Assembly (NCBI GenBank): GCA_022747635.1
Contig: JAKTNV010000010.1
Coordinates: 43,081,527 to 43,145,526, forward strand
DNA from: Hetaerina americana
Taxonomy: Eukaryota; Arthropoda; Insecta; Odonata; Calopterygidae
Direction of reading: 5' to 3'
Length of the DNA stretch: 64,000 bases
The notes under the pieces are model-generated. The model was given only the letters and a program-made list of their open reading frames with translations. It made no database searches and was not told the DNA's origin. Positions 12,030 to 24,700 of the stretch are shown piece after piece (the stretch's first letter is position 1; each line of letters starts with the position of its first letter). Made by a program: the position numbers and the translations under genes.

Positions 12030-12206
12030 GAATGCAACGATTTCAGAGAGTAAAAATCATTCGCCTTGACCGGGATTTCAAAATGTTTCAAGTTAAGAGG
12101 ACGCCTCGATAGCTTAACTGGCTAAAGCACTCGACCAGACATTGAGGGATCCGGGTTTGGATCCCGGTCAAGGCCAATGATTTTCATACTCTGAAATAGT
12201 TGCATA
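12030..12206. repeat. Foldback element with tRNA-like core
   Basis: Imperfect inverted arms of about 47 bp at 12030-12076 and 12161-12206 share CGCCTTGACCGGGAT / ATCCCGGTCAAGG and the outer TTTCAGAG. They enclose a tRNA-like sequence. The inner part of each arm is the tRNA-like 3' half, so the element looks like a tRNA-derived unit that folded back on itself. Confidence 0.8.
12103..12174 (+). tRNA. tRNA-like sequence (probable tRNA-derived SINE head or pseudo-tRNA)
   Basis: 72 nt fold as a full cloverleaf: acceptor GCCTCGA/TCAAGGC (6 of 7 pairs), D stem GCTT/AAGC, anticodon stem CTCGA/TTGAG and T stem CCGGG/CCCGG. The anticodon loop CCAGACA has C instead of the invariant U33, and the T loop is TTTGGAT instead of TTCRANY. 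The nominal anticodon AGA would be serine, but there is no long variable arm. These defects, and the position inside inverted repeats, argue against a working tRNA gene. Confidence 0.4.
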
Positions 12207-13295
12207 TTTACATTTGTACAAATCGGAAAATCTGGCAAATATCTCTGTTTAAAGAGATCAGGTGTATGATTTACCCCAAAGTGAAATTAGCATGGAATCT
12301 AAGTTAGCTCAGGTCAAAAGGGAGAAATCATCAATAATGATGAATTAAATAAATATTAATATTCATGGATTTATTGTAAATTTTAAAAACTTGCAAACAG
12401 TTATAAAAAAATTTGTAATCTTCATAATTGATTATGTGGTGAGGAATTCAATGAAGTCATCATGATTTCTCACATGGCCTTTTATAAATAAAAAATATTC
12501 TATGACTTGTGGAATGCTCTAAGACCAATTTATAGCTTCCTTAAAAAATAATTCTTTACCATTTATTCTCTGACCACTTGGATGATCTAAAAGGGGTTGT
12601 CTATTCCAGGATCATTGTAGATTTGGTAAAAATATAAGGGTTTAATGGGTTCATGTATTTTATAAATATTTTTTTTGTTCACTTTAAACCAAGTCATTAT
12701 AATTTGTCATTAAAATAAGTTCTCATTAATGTACATGGTATTTATTTGCAGGTAGGATGGTGCTTAATTCTATGCACTGTATCATTGAAATCCTGACATG
12801 TTACTTTAATATTAAATAATACTTACTCTAGCTAAAAGTAATCAGCAAACACTAAATTGAACATTTTTGGAAATAGTGAATGCTTAAGGACTTGTAAAGC
12901 ACTTATATACAACATACACCTACCTTGTACAATTTCCTTCCATGAACTCGTGTAATTTTCATCCCATCGCACAGTTTACAAATTTTTTTGTGTTTTAGAA
13001 TTACTCCCCTGCTTACCTAACATCCTACCATGGCATTATATCTTCTCAATCCAATTTTTATTTTTTCCTCTTTCCAGAACTCCACTTTTACCTGGTACAA
13101 AGCCTGTTACTAGTACTTCTTTGTATTCCTTTCCTATTTTTAGCCATTACCTTGTCATCGGTATCTTAATATCCTATCTCCCTGGTCTTAAGGTATCAGC
13201 CATCTTCTATACCTAAAGGAATGAATATCTTGAGTATAAAAAAATTAATACTTCCATGGTTTCTGGCGTAACTTTATGGAATCGATTCATATCAG

Positions 13296-13443
13296 AAATG
13301 AAAAAATAGTAACTGTATGATTCCACAGAAAATTATTACGACACGACCCGGGTTTCAACATTATCTTCAGGTCTGATCGTAATCCCCTGGGTTGTATCAT
13401 GATAAACTTTCTGTGGAATCATAAAGTTACTATTTTTTCATTT
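13296..13443 (-). mobile_element. 148-bp foldback element carrying a hammerhead-like core
   Basis: The outer arms AAATGAAAAAATAGTAACT.. and its complement pair over at least 36 bp with 1-2 mismatches, and more loosely to about 13352/13388. The core on the - strand is CTGAAGA (13364-13370), a short 7-nt spacer, then GAAA (13353-13356) in ACCCGGGT and C|GT with predicted cleavage at 13345/13344. The spacer is too short for a proper stem II, so this copy is probably inactive. Confidence 0.65.
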
Positions 13444-14689
13444 ATAATACTTTGGGTATTCATTTTTTTCACCCTTCACACTAATGTGCGCTAGAATTTC
13501 TTATAATGACAAACTTGCCTGAAACTGAAACACCTGAAATGGCCAATTTTTCTTAATCTGTATTTTCTGTTTATTTTGCTTTCACAATAAATCAGTATTG
13601 TTTCTGGATGGTTTTCTCAGCTCTATTTTCAAATTGAAACATGTATCAGTTGTTGCTTCATTAGATCAGATAACACTGCAGCAATTTTACTGTGTTATTG
13701 GCCCAGTTACTAGACTACCAACCTTTAATTAATTAGGCAAAGCAAACATTATACAAGCAATCAGCCTATCTCCTCTTGATACAGAATTAGGGGTAATTGA
13801 GGCACAGTCTCATTTTCAGTATTTAGGCATTTCCATTGTCTATGTTTTTATTTTGAATGACCAATTGTACAAGGTAAATTATAGGCATTATGATAAACTT
13901 GAAAATTCTAAAATTAGATAAAATATTAATTTAAAAGTAGTTTTCAAGTTTGTAGAATCATGTTTAGGTAATTGGGAAGACTGGTCATTCATTCATTGTG
14001 TTGTAAAACAAGGTAAAATTTAAAATTAGTTTTTTTAAGCGGTACTTTGTTATCATAACTTCAACAGTATAGTAAAGAATATGGGAAGCCATATAGCATG
14101 TTAGTACAAAAGAGTAGTGAAGCCATTAAAAATGTCCATTTGACGATACATGTGGGATTGAAATGATAAGCCTATATTGTCCCTATCAATCTGTCAGGAA
14201 GCACAATATGTCATTTTAATTTTTATGTTGATTGGTTAGTTGAGGGTAGAATCTGTCTGGCATGGGTGTTTTTCCAGAATATCGAGTGGTTTGAAATATG
14301 TGTAGGTGACAGCGTCAAGAAGCATTACCCAGATTTGATCAAGAATTTCCATTCATAGCGAGAAGTAGTGAACAGTCAAAGAATACAATAATCACTTAAC
14401 TCTGTGCTTATTGTCATTGCCTTGCTTTTAAATTAATACTTGGTAATAGAAACTCCTCTCACAACTATGTTGGACATTTATCAATGGAACACAGAACTCC
14501 GAAACTTGGTATAAAACATCAGTAAAAAGCAGTTATTCAATTAATATATTCCACAGGGTTGGGGTACATTTTGATGGACCCTAGCACCATGCGGTACCAT
14601 ACTCTTTGAGCACTTCCTAGCTTCAAAAAAGTATCCTTAAACTTCATATTATGATTACTCATTATTTCACTCCATACGTTTATGTCCAT

Positions 14690-14985
14690 TAATTCCATCA
14701 AAAATGCCTATCTTTCCCTCCCCCCTACCTTCCTTTCCAAGCATTCTCCCCTCTATTAGTCTTCAGTATCTCATTCCATATCAGCACCTTTTTCATCTAC
14801 TTGTCCTACCATCATAATTCTTCCAAAAGCTCTCTCTCTTCCATGAACATGCTGCATAGAACTTCGTCATTGTTTTTCCTTTCTATCTATTTTACTTTCT
14901 CTATTTTCCTGTACACCTGCATATCAAAAGCCTCCAATCTCTTTTTACCATATTGCTTCAACAACCAAGTTTCCGAGCAATGCAA
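14690..14985 (-). mobile_element. LINE 3'-end fragment
   Basis: The - strand gives SETWLLKQYGKKRLEAFDMQ and VYRKIEKVK, then EERELLEEL. This is the conserved carboxyl tail after the reverse transcriptase of a LINE family (ETWTLRK..KRLEAFEMW type). The copy at 33000-33150 has a similar tail. Everything upstream of the ETW motif is missing. Confidence 0.7.
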
Positions 14986-17099
14986 AAAACTGCTCCATGT
15001 AAATTGTTGTAAATGCTGTATTTTGGGTGGCAGATCTTCCTGGGAAACCACAGATGGGAAAGGGAAAAGCATGAACACACTTAATCTGATGTGTAAATTT
15101 TGCGCATTATTGAGCTTAGTATTAGATGAACTTGGGTTGTTTTGGGACTATGGTCTGGCTTTTCAATTTTCATGAAAATTGGAGGCCAAATAAAGTTCAA
15201 AATTACTGTAAGGATAAAGCCATGTCTTGGTTAAAAACTATGACATCATAATTCCATGAGCTTGGGAGCAATCTTAAATTAATCATTATGGTATTTAGGT
15301 TTCATGTCCTGAAGTCCATTAATCTAAGAACAAATCTATTTATGAAGCCTTAAAGATGCATTGTAATAATCCTTCTAGTTGGCATAAAACCATTATGGCC
15401 TTTCTCAGGTGTGAGAATTCATCGGATAAGGTTTATTAAGTTCCATGTTGCACCTAACAGATTTTAATTTATTTTGTATACTAGCTTTGATCTTTTGAGT
15501 AATGGTCCCTGTCAGTTAATGTGCATCAGTCAATTTTTTAAATAGACTATGACCACCTGAATAAACCACACTACATATAATGCCCCTCCACTGATTATCT
15601 GTTGTCACATCCTGTGTGTATACAAAAGTAGAGGAAATATTAAATTAATAATGTTTCAAGAGTTCACATTAAATTCCTAACAACATCATATGCAAGAGTT
15701 GTTATTCCACAATGCTTTAAAGTAGGGAGGTACTTATCTCTGCAAGTAGCATTCTTAAGAATTCTGAAATTTCACTTAAATGTGTCAAGTTCTTTTTAAG
15801 TTTCCTGCTGGGATTGAATACTCATTTGTGCACAACATTCCATTTGATGATAGGAAAGTCCTATAGAAATCTCGATTTGCAAGGGAACATTGGAATTTAG
15901 CAAGGGATTGGTTCCTGATTGAGATCAGCCTACTTCACTAATGTCATTACACTTGGGTTTTTTCTTTTAACAGAAGCGTAAAAAGGGAATCAATATTGTG
16001 AAATTCCATATTATTTTGTTTCTCCGTGAAATCTCTATGTCAGGTCTTTGTCTAGCAATGGCTGCAGAACTAGAAAGGTGCCTGCTTTCCTAGTATCATC
16101 CTGCAGAGGCTGGTCTTCTACTAGTCTCAATGGCTGTGATCAGTGATAAAGGAGGATCGGGGAAGGAAGATTAAGGCTTAAGTATTACTTGGCCCATAAC
16201 AAGAAAATTATTTTGAAATTTACACATAGTTGGCACTGGTAGGCCCACATGAAATACATTCTTACGATGACACAACTTTATTGGCAATCATGTCCACAAA
16301 ATACATTATTGACATGCATGATCTATCCAGCAGACTTGTTCATATATAAAGTGGGCCATGAACACTGAACAAAAGGTATTATTACATCGTCTCACTGGTG
16401 AGAACTATATTGGAAAATTGTTCCTTAGTGAGGAGTCCATCCTATCCTAGGAGAGTGTCAAATGTATATTTTGTTCACATTCCAAGTAGTATGTAGATTT
16501 TTGAGTTCTGGATACCCAGGAAGAAGGGTGAATATGTTACTATAAATGCCTCAGGTTAATCATTCTTGAAGCTACAAAAATGCAGTTTTCTTTTGTGTTG
16601 TATCTTAAAAAAATCTTGTGAAATACTCAACTCTTGTTACTTGTGTCATTTTGAGTACCTCCAGTGAAAACTAGGCTCAACGCTATTTATCCCCTATCAC
16701 AGAATAACAATTATTTTCTCTGCCCATAAACCATGTAATGATAGATCCATATGGGTTCTGCAGGGATATAGACTATTTGAATATATCTTTTAGTGCTATC
16801 AAAAGTTATTTAAAAAAATGTGCCATATAACCGTAATTAATTTTTGCACATCTACTTATTTTTTTGCTGATTTGTCTTTCTCTTCTCACCTCTCTTATTG
16901 CCTGGTTTAACTTGGTATCAAGTGTCCTTTTGCTCGTTCACCTAACATATTATTATTAAATTGTTAATACAATGGAGTGGGTGTAAACAAATTAAGCAAT
17001 GCTCAAATGGAGGATGGGGATATTTGCTGATAAAAATTGAAATTACATTTTTGTCATGCCAATTACGAAGTTACTGACTGCGATGACTCCCTAAGTCAG

Positions 17100-18455
17100 A
17101 ATTACTCGTATTTACAGTGGTATTGGTATGTGTTTACCAATGAATAGTTCCGGAATTGTGTGTTTTTGTCAGAATTTTCAATAAATAATATTCGTCATCA
17201 TGTTTAAACTTTGTTCCTTGAAGGAAGCTGCCAGTTCTCTTTCTGCTTACCGTGGTGTAAGCTTTATCTAGAAGTTTTAGTGAAAACCATCAATAAGGTT
17301 TATGTACGAAATGTTTCAATGACGGAAAAATTATGACTAATTAACAAAAAAATTACAAAGTTCGGTTGCTATGGACCTTCCAAGTTCTTGTAGAGGTGGT
17401 TCTAGATCTCTGATATCGTTGCCCCTGAATTTTATGGGATATGCTTAAGTCGTGGAAGTTTCTGTGGTCACAAAAATTCCTATTTGTAATAATTTTGTTA
17501 CAACCTAATAAGGAATTGTGACTTAACGTACAAACACTTCATCACTGTTAAGTCCTTGTGCTGTCCGATTGTGTGGTGTGAGTTCATGAACATGAATCAG
17601 ACGTGGTTTCGAAATGATCGCTTCATTGGAATCGTTATCAGGAAGGTTAAAAACCGGTGTCATTGTCTCAAAAACTGCAGGTGTTCAAGCTTTCAACGGC
17701 AGAATGTCCTCTTCATCTGTCGTAATTAATTTCGAACGGTCATCCTGACACGTAACCATTAGTTCATCTGAATTTTGGTGGCTTATCGACTTATCTGTCG
17801 GCGAAAATTTATTTAACTAAAAATCACGTGTCGGCACATCCATTCAAATACTGATGCATCTCGCGTGGATTTTGTTTTCCAATTAACTTCGGTGAACAGC
17901 ATGTTTTCCTAAAAAACTTTCGAGTCCCGGCTCAAGGAATGGGGATCGCGGTAATAAAATGTATGAACCTAGCCCGGTAGCTTTTTTCAATTAAAAAAAC
18001 ATTCAGCTAATTTCCGTCCTCAGATAGGTCTTCAGATAGAACCTTCGGAGATTTAACAATTATATTCCGCTTAATTTAGCAACAACATAACGCCATGAAA
18101 TAAGGATATACGCCACTTCCAAGACGGAAACCGGTTCGATATTGTCATGATCTCACGATTGTTGATTATTGTCATAGTCAGCCATGGCCGAGGGTAGTAT
18201 GGTCGTATGGTTTCAGTGATAATCGTGATATTTAGTTAGGTAGTTAATAATGTATGTTATAATTGTGATAGCGCTATCATCGTAATGAGGCCTGATTGAA
18301 CATGTGTTCATTTAGTTCTCGCCTCTCGCTACGGAATATTGTGGTGAAATTAAGCTTTTAAAAAGGTACTGTGTATGTTAAAGGACGAATATTGTGGTGG
18401 TGTTTGAATTCTCTGCGATTACTGCCAGTTAACATTATAAATTCAAGGGTGCATA
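17100..18455 (+). promoter_or_regulatory. CpG-rich promoter and 5' UTR region of SGPP
   Basis: 17581-18300 holds 37 CpG dinucleotides in 720 bp, whereas flanking DNA is almost devoid of them. In species with gene-body methylation, active promoters stay unmethylated and keep their CpGs, so this island marks the SGPP start region. No TATA box or initiator can be assigned with confidence. The transcript start lies somewhere upstream of the ATG at 18456. Confidence 0.65.
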
Positions 18456-18713
18456 ATGGAAACACTTCACCAAAGTATGTGGGATTTGATTGACAGACTT
18501 AAGGAACCGTCGTTGGTTCTGAAAATACAAACGTGCTTTGGAGTTCTACCTCGAAGTAATATAGAATATGAGCCTTCAAATGAGAAGTCCGATTTGAAGT
18601 CTCTAGGGCCAGTATCCCAAGATACCGGTCAGTCCATCGACAGGAGTCATGTTTACGAATCGACTGATGGTGTAAGCCCTGTCAACGGTGTTACAGCCTT
18701 ACGCAAATCAAAG
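18456..18713 (+). CDS. SGPP: SGPP exon 1 (coding part)
   Basis: 86 codons starting METLHQSMWDLIDRL and ending RKSK. The donor is AAG|GTGGGT and phase is 0. This is the variable cytosolic N-terminus. Confidence 0.88.
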
Positions 18714-21700
18714 GTGGGTTTTCATACTTTTCATTGTTTTTCTCATTATTTAGCCTCTTTTTGGTTGTTAGCAGCCAAACGTCATGTAAATGAAATTATT
18801 TCATTCGTATTTTGAGTGCGAACAAAATTTTTTCAAGTTCCTCATGCTGAAGAAGAATTATCTTAAATCAGTATCTAATAATGTTGGATGCCAGTTCTGA
18901 AAGCTCGGTGGAAACTGACAGTTGTTGAAAAACTTCGGTTTTAATGCCCTTGATTAACTTTCCAGATATCAACAACATCTACAGATGAAGTATCCTCTGG
19001 GTCTCCCAAAAAGGGACAAGTTCAGGGTCAGCGGAAAAAACCGTCCATTAAAGAGGCAACCCTGGGTGCTACTGATGCTGTGTCTTCAGAATCAGATTCT
19101 GAATCAAAAGACTACGTAGTTACAAATAGGTTTTGGTATTATTTGTTTTGTTTAGGGACTGCTCTAGGGGATGAAATTTTCTACGCTTCTTTCATTCCAT
19201 TTTGGTTTTGGAACATTGACGGTGCTGTTGGACGAAGAGTCGTGTTGGTTTGGGCCATCACAATGTACATAGGTGAAATAAACATTTAATTGGCGACATT
19301 TTCTGTCTAGCTGAATACATTACTTATTAATATTGAAACCAACATGCATGTATCTTTCTTATAGGCCAAGGAATCAAAGATATTGTTCGATGGCCACGTC
19401 CATCCAGTCCACCAGTTTTTCGCCTTCAGAAGAAATGGGCATTGGAGTATGGCATGCCTTCTACCCATGCCATGGTTGGTGCTTCGATACCACTTTCAGT
19501 GATATTATATACAATGGATAGGTATCAGGTCAGTTTTATCATGGGTTAGTCTGTATAAGGATATTGTGAGAATGCATTGGTCAGTCCAGTGTTTCTTTTA
19601 GTTTGAATGATGTAAGATATCGCGTACCAAAAGACTTTTTAAGAGTGTAAAACTATTTCAAGTTTTAATGTTCAAAATTGGCATTAAATATTAGAGTACA
19701 TTAGATTTTATTATTGTCATGGTTATGGAAAATGTTTTCATAATATTATTATGCATGAATATCTTTTGCCATGCTTGGGAATCGTGAATGTATGTAAATT
19801 CACATCCAGGGGATTTATTATTATCAGCAGTAGTCCACTAATCAATGTAGTTTTCTGGTGGACCCTAATTCTAAGCATTGCTGCATTTTGTTTTATATTC
19901 CATTATACCCACATAACACAACAGAATACCCTAATACTATACATAGAGAAGCCGGAGTAATTAATCTGAAGGTTTGTTTGATGGGTGAGGGTAGAACTCA
20001 CTTTCTATTAAACCATGTAGAAAGTTAAATTCATACCTCAGAGTCGAGGAGCCAATTCCTTTCCTTATCTGTCTGTGATTTCCGATGAAGATCTGGTACC
20101 CAAACATATATTGCAGCTGGATGAAGGGGAGAGTACCCAGAGATATCACCTTGAATTGAACCTTGACCTTTTAGTCAGCAGCAATAAGCCTTTGTTTAAC
20201 TACTTTACATCTTCCTACATTCATTTTATCCAGAATATCTAACCTTTTTCTCCTTCTGAAGTTACCGGTACTGCATTAAATTCAACACCATCTAAGATTA
20301 CTTTTCATACTGGACCATTCAAAGAGTCTTTAATTCAACCGAGGATATTTTTATCTATGCCACTGACTTCTAGCTTTGTGAGTAGTTTACTGTGAGGTAC
20401 TTTGCCTAAACCTTTTTTAAAATCTAGAAAAACCATGTTTGCTGGAACATTGCTCTCTCCCGAACCAAGGATATCATGAATATAAGGCACAAGTTGTGTC
20501 TCACATGATTTACCCTTTTGTGATGGGTTTTCATCAATAACAGTTGACTGTTGAGGTGTCTCACTATTGAACTTGCAACTATATGCTCTAAGGTAGTAGT
20601 AGTATTTAGGGGAGGTGACCGACAGCTGAGGTCATTTGCACCATAAGGGATGGACAGGAAAGGATGAAGGGTGGAGAGAAACCCGGCATCAGCATTAGCC
20701 TACTCTTTACGAAAGGCACCAAGGGGTTCGCAGCTTAATGTCCCATCCGACGGATGGTGTACTCAGTCAAAGTGCCCTCCACAAAGCACCTCAAATAGGG
20801 ATCGAGATACCTCTGAAAAATATTCAACACCGCCCGGACTATGCTCTAAGGCTTTGTATGATAAGTTCAGGTATACATGCCACCAAACATTAATTAGGAG
20901 AAAGAAGTTGATAAGTATTTTAATTCACCCACGAATGAATAGACCTAAACGTCCACATACAAGACACAATTTGAAGGAATTGTTTTTGTGGGAAAAATAA
21001 TGAATAATTTAGGCATTCATTTCATGGTTAATCTACTAATTGGGAATAGGATGCTCAATTTTTATACAATTCCCACTGGGCATTCTGTATATTAATATCT
21101 CATTTATTTGTTTATATTTCACCTTCATTTTTACAGAAAAGCAGTATTCAAAATGGGTACTGTGTGTCACTTCAGAATTTTTTAATCAATTATAAATCTT
21201 TGAAAAGATTTTTGAAAGGTTCATTTCATTTCACTACATGTACATATTCTGATACTGCCAAAATTAGGAAAAACAAATTGTTGTACTTTAGTTTTTAGGT
21301 ATTATACTTATTTTGGGAAACACAGTTTGAGGTGGTCAGTAGATGGCCATAGTAAAACATACTGTGGTCAAACCATAACATACCTTTTTCTTCTTTTTGG
21401 ATAGTTTCTGTTTTATATATTAATGATTAATAACTTAAGATGGGTTGGGAAGTTCATATCTTATGAATCCAAAGAATTAAGGGGGTAGTTATAAAAGCCA
21501 CTAATAGCATTGTATAATTTAAGGACCATCCCAAACTAATGTATATAATACAAGAACTGGTTTGACGATACTTTGACGCTACTGAATGAAAAACATTCAT
21601 GATCATCAAATGGTTCTTTAGATTACATATATTAAAGACTTCAGAGTAAGGAGATCTAGTGTAGTTATTTTCTCATGTAGGAATAAAAGTCATAGGTGGA

Positions 21701-24700
21701 GGGGAATATTTTTGAAACGTCGGGCTGACAACAAAGAGCTCAAAATAATATTTTTTTTACTTTTACTCGGCCAAAAAATCATGGGAAATATCTTATGATT
21801 AAATACGAATAATGAATACAATAAATACTATGGCTATATTTATATATATTTAGCTATTCCCTAGATTTTATATACATATGGTCTTGTCCAATTATGTTTA
21901 CTAATTTGGCATGTTTATACAAATTTTTACATTGTACAAGGTCTGTTCAATAAAAGGTGAGAATGTTTGAATTAATACTTGATTTTATTAGTTACTCTTT
22001 AATAAAGCTTATGCCTTTCAAAAGACAGCTCTTAGCTGCCAATACAATGCTCCAAACTTTTTATCCAGCTTTTGAATGTCACCTGGAAAGTTTCTCTCAG
22101 AATAGCCATTGAGCTTCAATAGTTTCAAATCAAATTCGTTCCAGGTGGATTTTAACTTAGAAAATAGGAAAAAGTCTGCTGGACTAAGATCTGGAGAGTA
22201 GGGTGGCTAAAGGATCACTAGTGTGCTGTTTCTGGCCAAACACTTGGTATGAATCAATGATGTGTGTGCTGGTGCATTGTCTTGATGAAAGTACCAAGAC
22301 TTGTTTTTTCCACAATTGTGGTCTCTTCCACCCAAAATTCCTGTCAAAATGGTGAAACATCCAACTTAAACATCAACTTCTTTGGCAATCTCCCTGGCAG
22401 TTAACCTACGGTTTGCAAGCCCAAAATCATTCATACGACAGCTTGCTGATTGTGATCTGTTGAGCAGTTTGGCTGTAGAAAGACCAGTCTCATATTTTTT
22501 TGTACAGACCTTGTGTATTGTTTGCCCAATTTTAAGATTTGTCTTACTTTATTTATTTATAAATTTTTTATTGTATATTTAATTCCGTCTTAGCTTTTGT
22601 TTTTTACCAATATTTATCTTTTATCCTATTATAATGACTGTTGAAGTTTTTTATCGCCAATTATATTTTTATACTTTATTATTCTTATTCATTATTATTT
22701 AATGTTTATTCTGCATCTATTTTAAATATACTCTTATTGTATAATATTTCTCAGTTTTCTCATGATGTGTGTCACTCTTTCCCTGTTATTAAGTGTTCAC
22801 TCATTATTCATTATATCTCAGTAGTTTTCACAGGTTTTTCCTTCACTCTCTTCCTGTTTCGGTGTTTTCCTGCTGTGGTTTTTCATTCAGAATATCAGTC
22901 CTCGATCCTTACACATTTCCCACAAATGTATATATCTTTTCACGCTTTGTCCAATAATTTTCTGTGTAACATTTTAATTTTATTTCTCTATTTTATTTCA
23001 TATTTTCATTATAATCACCATCAAAATTTTTACACATTTAATTGTAATGATTGTTTACGTATTATTGTATGTAAATAACAAGGATTAAAATGGAAGGAGG
23101 GGCTCAAGTCTCAATCTTGCCCTAAGTTTAACGTTTCATTATTACTGTCTATCTCTAAAAATATTTGTAGTTGATTTTGTTAGGAGGGATTGATTGAGGG
23201 AGAAGATACCTTGAGAAAGATTTAAATTGTATCAAGAGGGAATGTATTATTTTGCTTTTTGGCTCTCTTAGCAGAAATCAATTAAATCCATGTTCTTATA
23301 TGTCTTTAAGAGTCACAACAAGTTCATTGTCTCAATTTTTTTATTCTAACTTGTTTGCCTCTACAGCAGCACCACAGTGGTGTTGCTTAATTGACTCAAA
23401 TGCCTTATACTCCTTAATTCACATCCGTGGGCCCCACCTTCCCAACTTTTGCAAATGGCATATAATCATAACAGTTTTTCCTAAAAAGACACCATTGGTA
23501 TTGAATTGACCATAGAGTTCACTCTCCTAACCCTTGTCTTCCTTCTTCTTTCCCATTCTTTCTCAGTGCTCACCTCATCTCCCTCAACCCAGGCTGGGCA
23601 AATTGTGTACCACTCAATCATCTTAATATTTAAAATCAATGTCTTCATTTTCAATTTTGAAACAACTTTTAACATTAGAACTATACTTCTTGGAAATATT
23701 TCAGTGATTTCCAAGCTAATAAATTAAGAATCTTAACTGAGACACACTCTAAGAAACACTTGCCTTAGTCCCATAAGTCCAATGAGAAAATTTAACAGAT
23801 TCTCCTCTCTCTGATAGCCTTATTGTGGTCACTTTAGTATTGTCTTATATATTATTGTGTAGGCAGAAATATGGCAAGATAGACAGCGAGGGAGCTTTTA
23901 AATTGTTTTTTGAGGGAAATTTGAATAATGGTTAATTTGAATTTTGGTGATTAAAATTTGATATAATTATAAATTAAAGAATAGAGAGATTATTAATTTG
24001 ATTCACTTATAGAGACCCTCTGCACTATGATGCCTAGAAGTAGTTCCTCCCTCAACCTTTCTATGGCAGGATTTAGGCATATAATAAAAAGTTGTGTAAG
24101 CAATGTGAAGGTTGGTTTGATAGGTAAGGGTAGAAATCATCTAATAATCAATCCAATAAAATATGGAATTCACAGGACATATTAGAGAAGCCAATATTTC
24201 CCTGTGCCCTGTGGTTTCCTAGGAAAATATAAAACCTGACAAATCATCCTGCTTGAGCCTAGCTGATGGTACTCGGAAGGATTGCCCCGAATCGAAATTA
24301 GCCCCTCAGCGACAATGTCATATCACTCAATAAATTAATACTCTCCAATAATTGACCAGGAATTCAAATGGGTACAACTATCCTCCAGTTCAAGCATACA
24401 TAATTTTCTGGAATATCCATGCTAATATTATTCTTTGTTCATCCATGGCATGGTGTTTTCTATGATGGATGTCATCAGTGCAACTTGCAATAAAATTCCA
24501 AATAAAACCAAACATTCCTGTACATTCATTGTACCTGATGCATCCATTCATTGTACCTGATGATGATGTGCAGCATCGAAACCATGGTCGTGTTGTATTA
24601 AAAGTGTGTGGAAGTGCAAAGTTGTTTTTTTCTCTTTCTTTCACCCTCACCATGCATGGTACTCAAAGAAATGGAAATACTTTTAGATTTTGTTGAAATG

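Larger units (their letters stand above)
7237..17100 (+). other. Striatin 3' UTR and CpG-poor spacer to SGPP promoter
   Basis: After the striatin stop there is about 500 bp of GC-rich, pyrimidine-rich sequence with GT runs, then ordinary AT-rich DNA. Candidate poly(A) signals AATAAA lie at 8951, 9291 and 10371. Embedded repeats are a foldback with tRNA-like core (12030-12206), a foldback (13296-13443) and a LINE tail (14690-14985). Elsewhere in this 10 kb I see nothing beyond chance reading frames. The stretch is strongly CpG-depleted, like the gene bodies on either side. Confidence 0.6.

Noticed and set aside
12103..12174. Functional serine tRNA gene
   Set aside because: Lacks U33, a normal T loop and the long variable arm of serine tRNAs, and sits inside a foldback repeat.
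14801..15175. 124-codon open frame on the + strand
   Set aside because: It is the antisense shadow of the LINE tail at 14690-14985.
18125..18145. GAAACCGGTTCG, like the hammerhead stem III region
   Set aside because: No CTGANGA core lies at the right distance on either strand, so it is not counted as another ribozyme-like copy.
22641..23078. 145-codon Phe/Tyr/Leu-rich open frame
   Set aside because: T-rich intron sequence read as a hydrophobic protein; it is inside SGPP intron 3 and not membrane-protein-like beyond composition.
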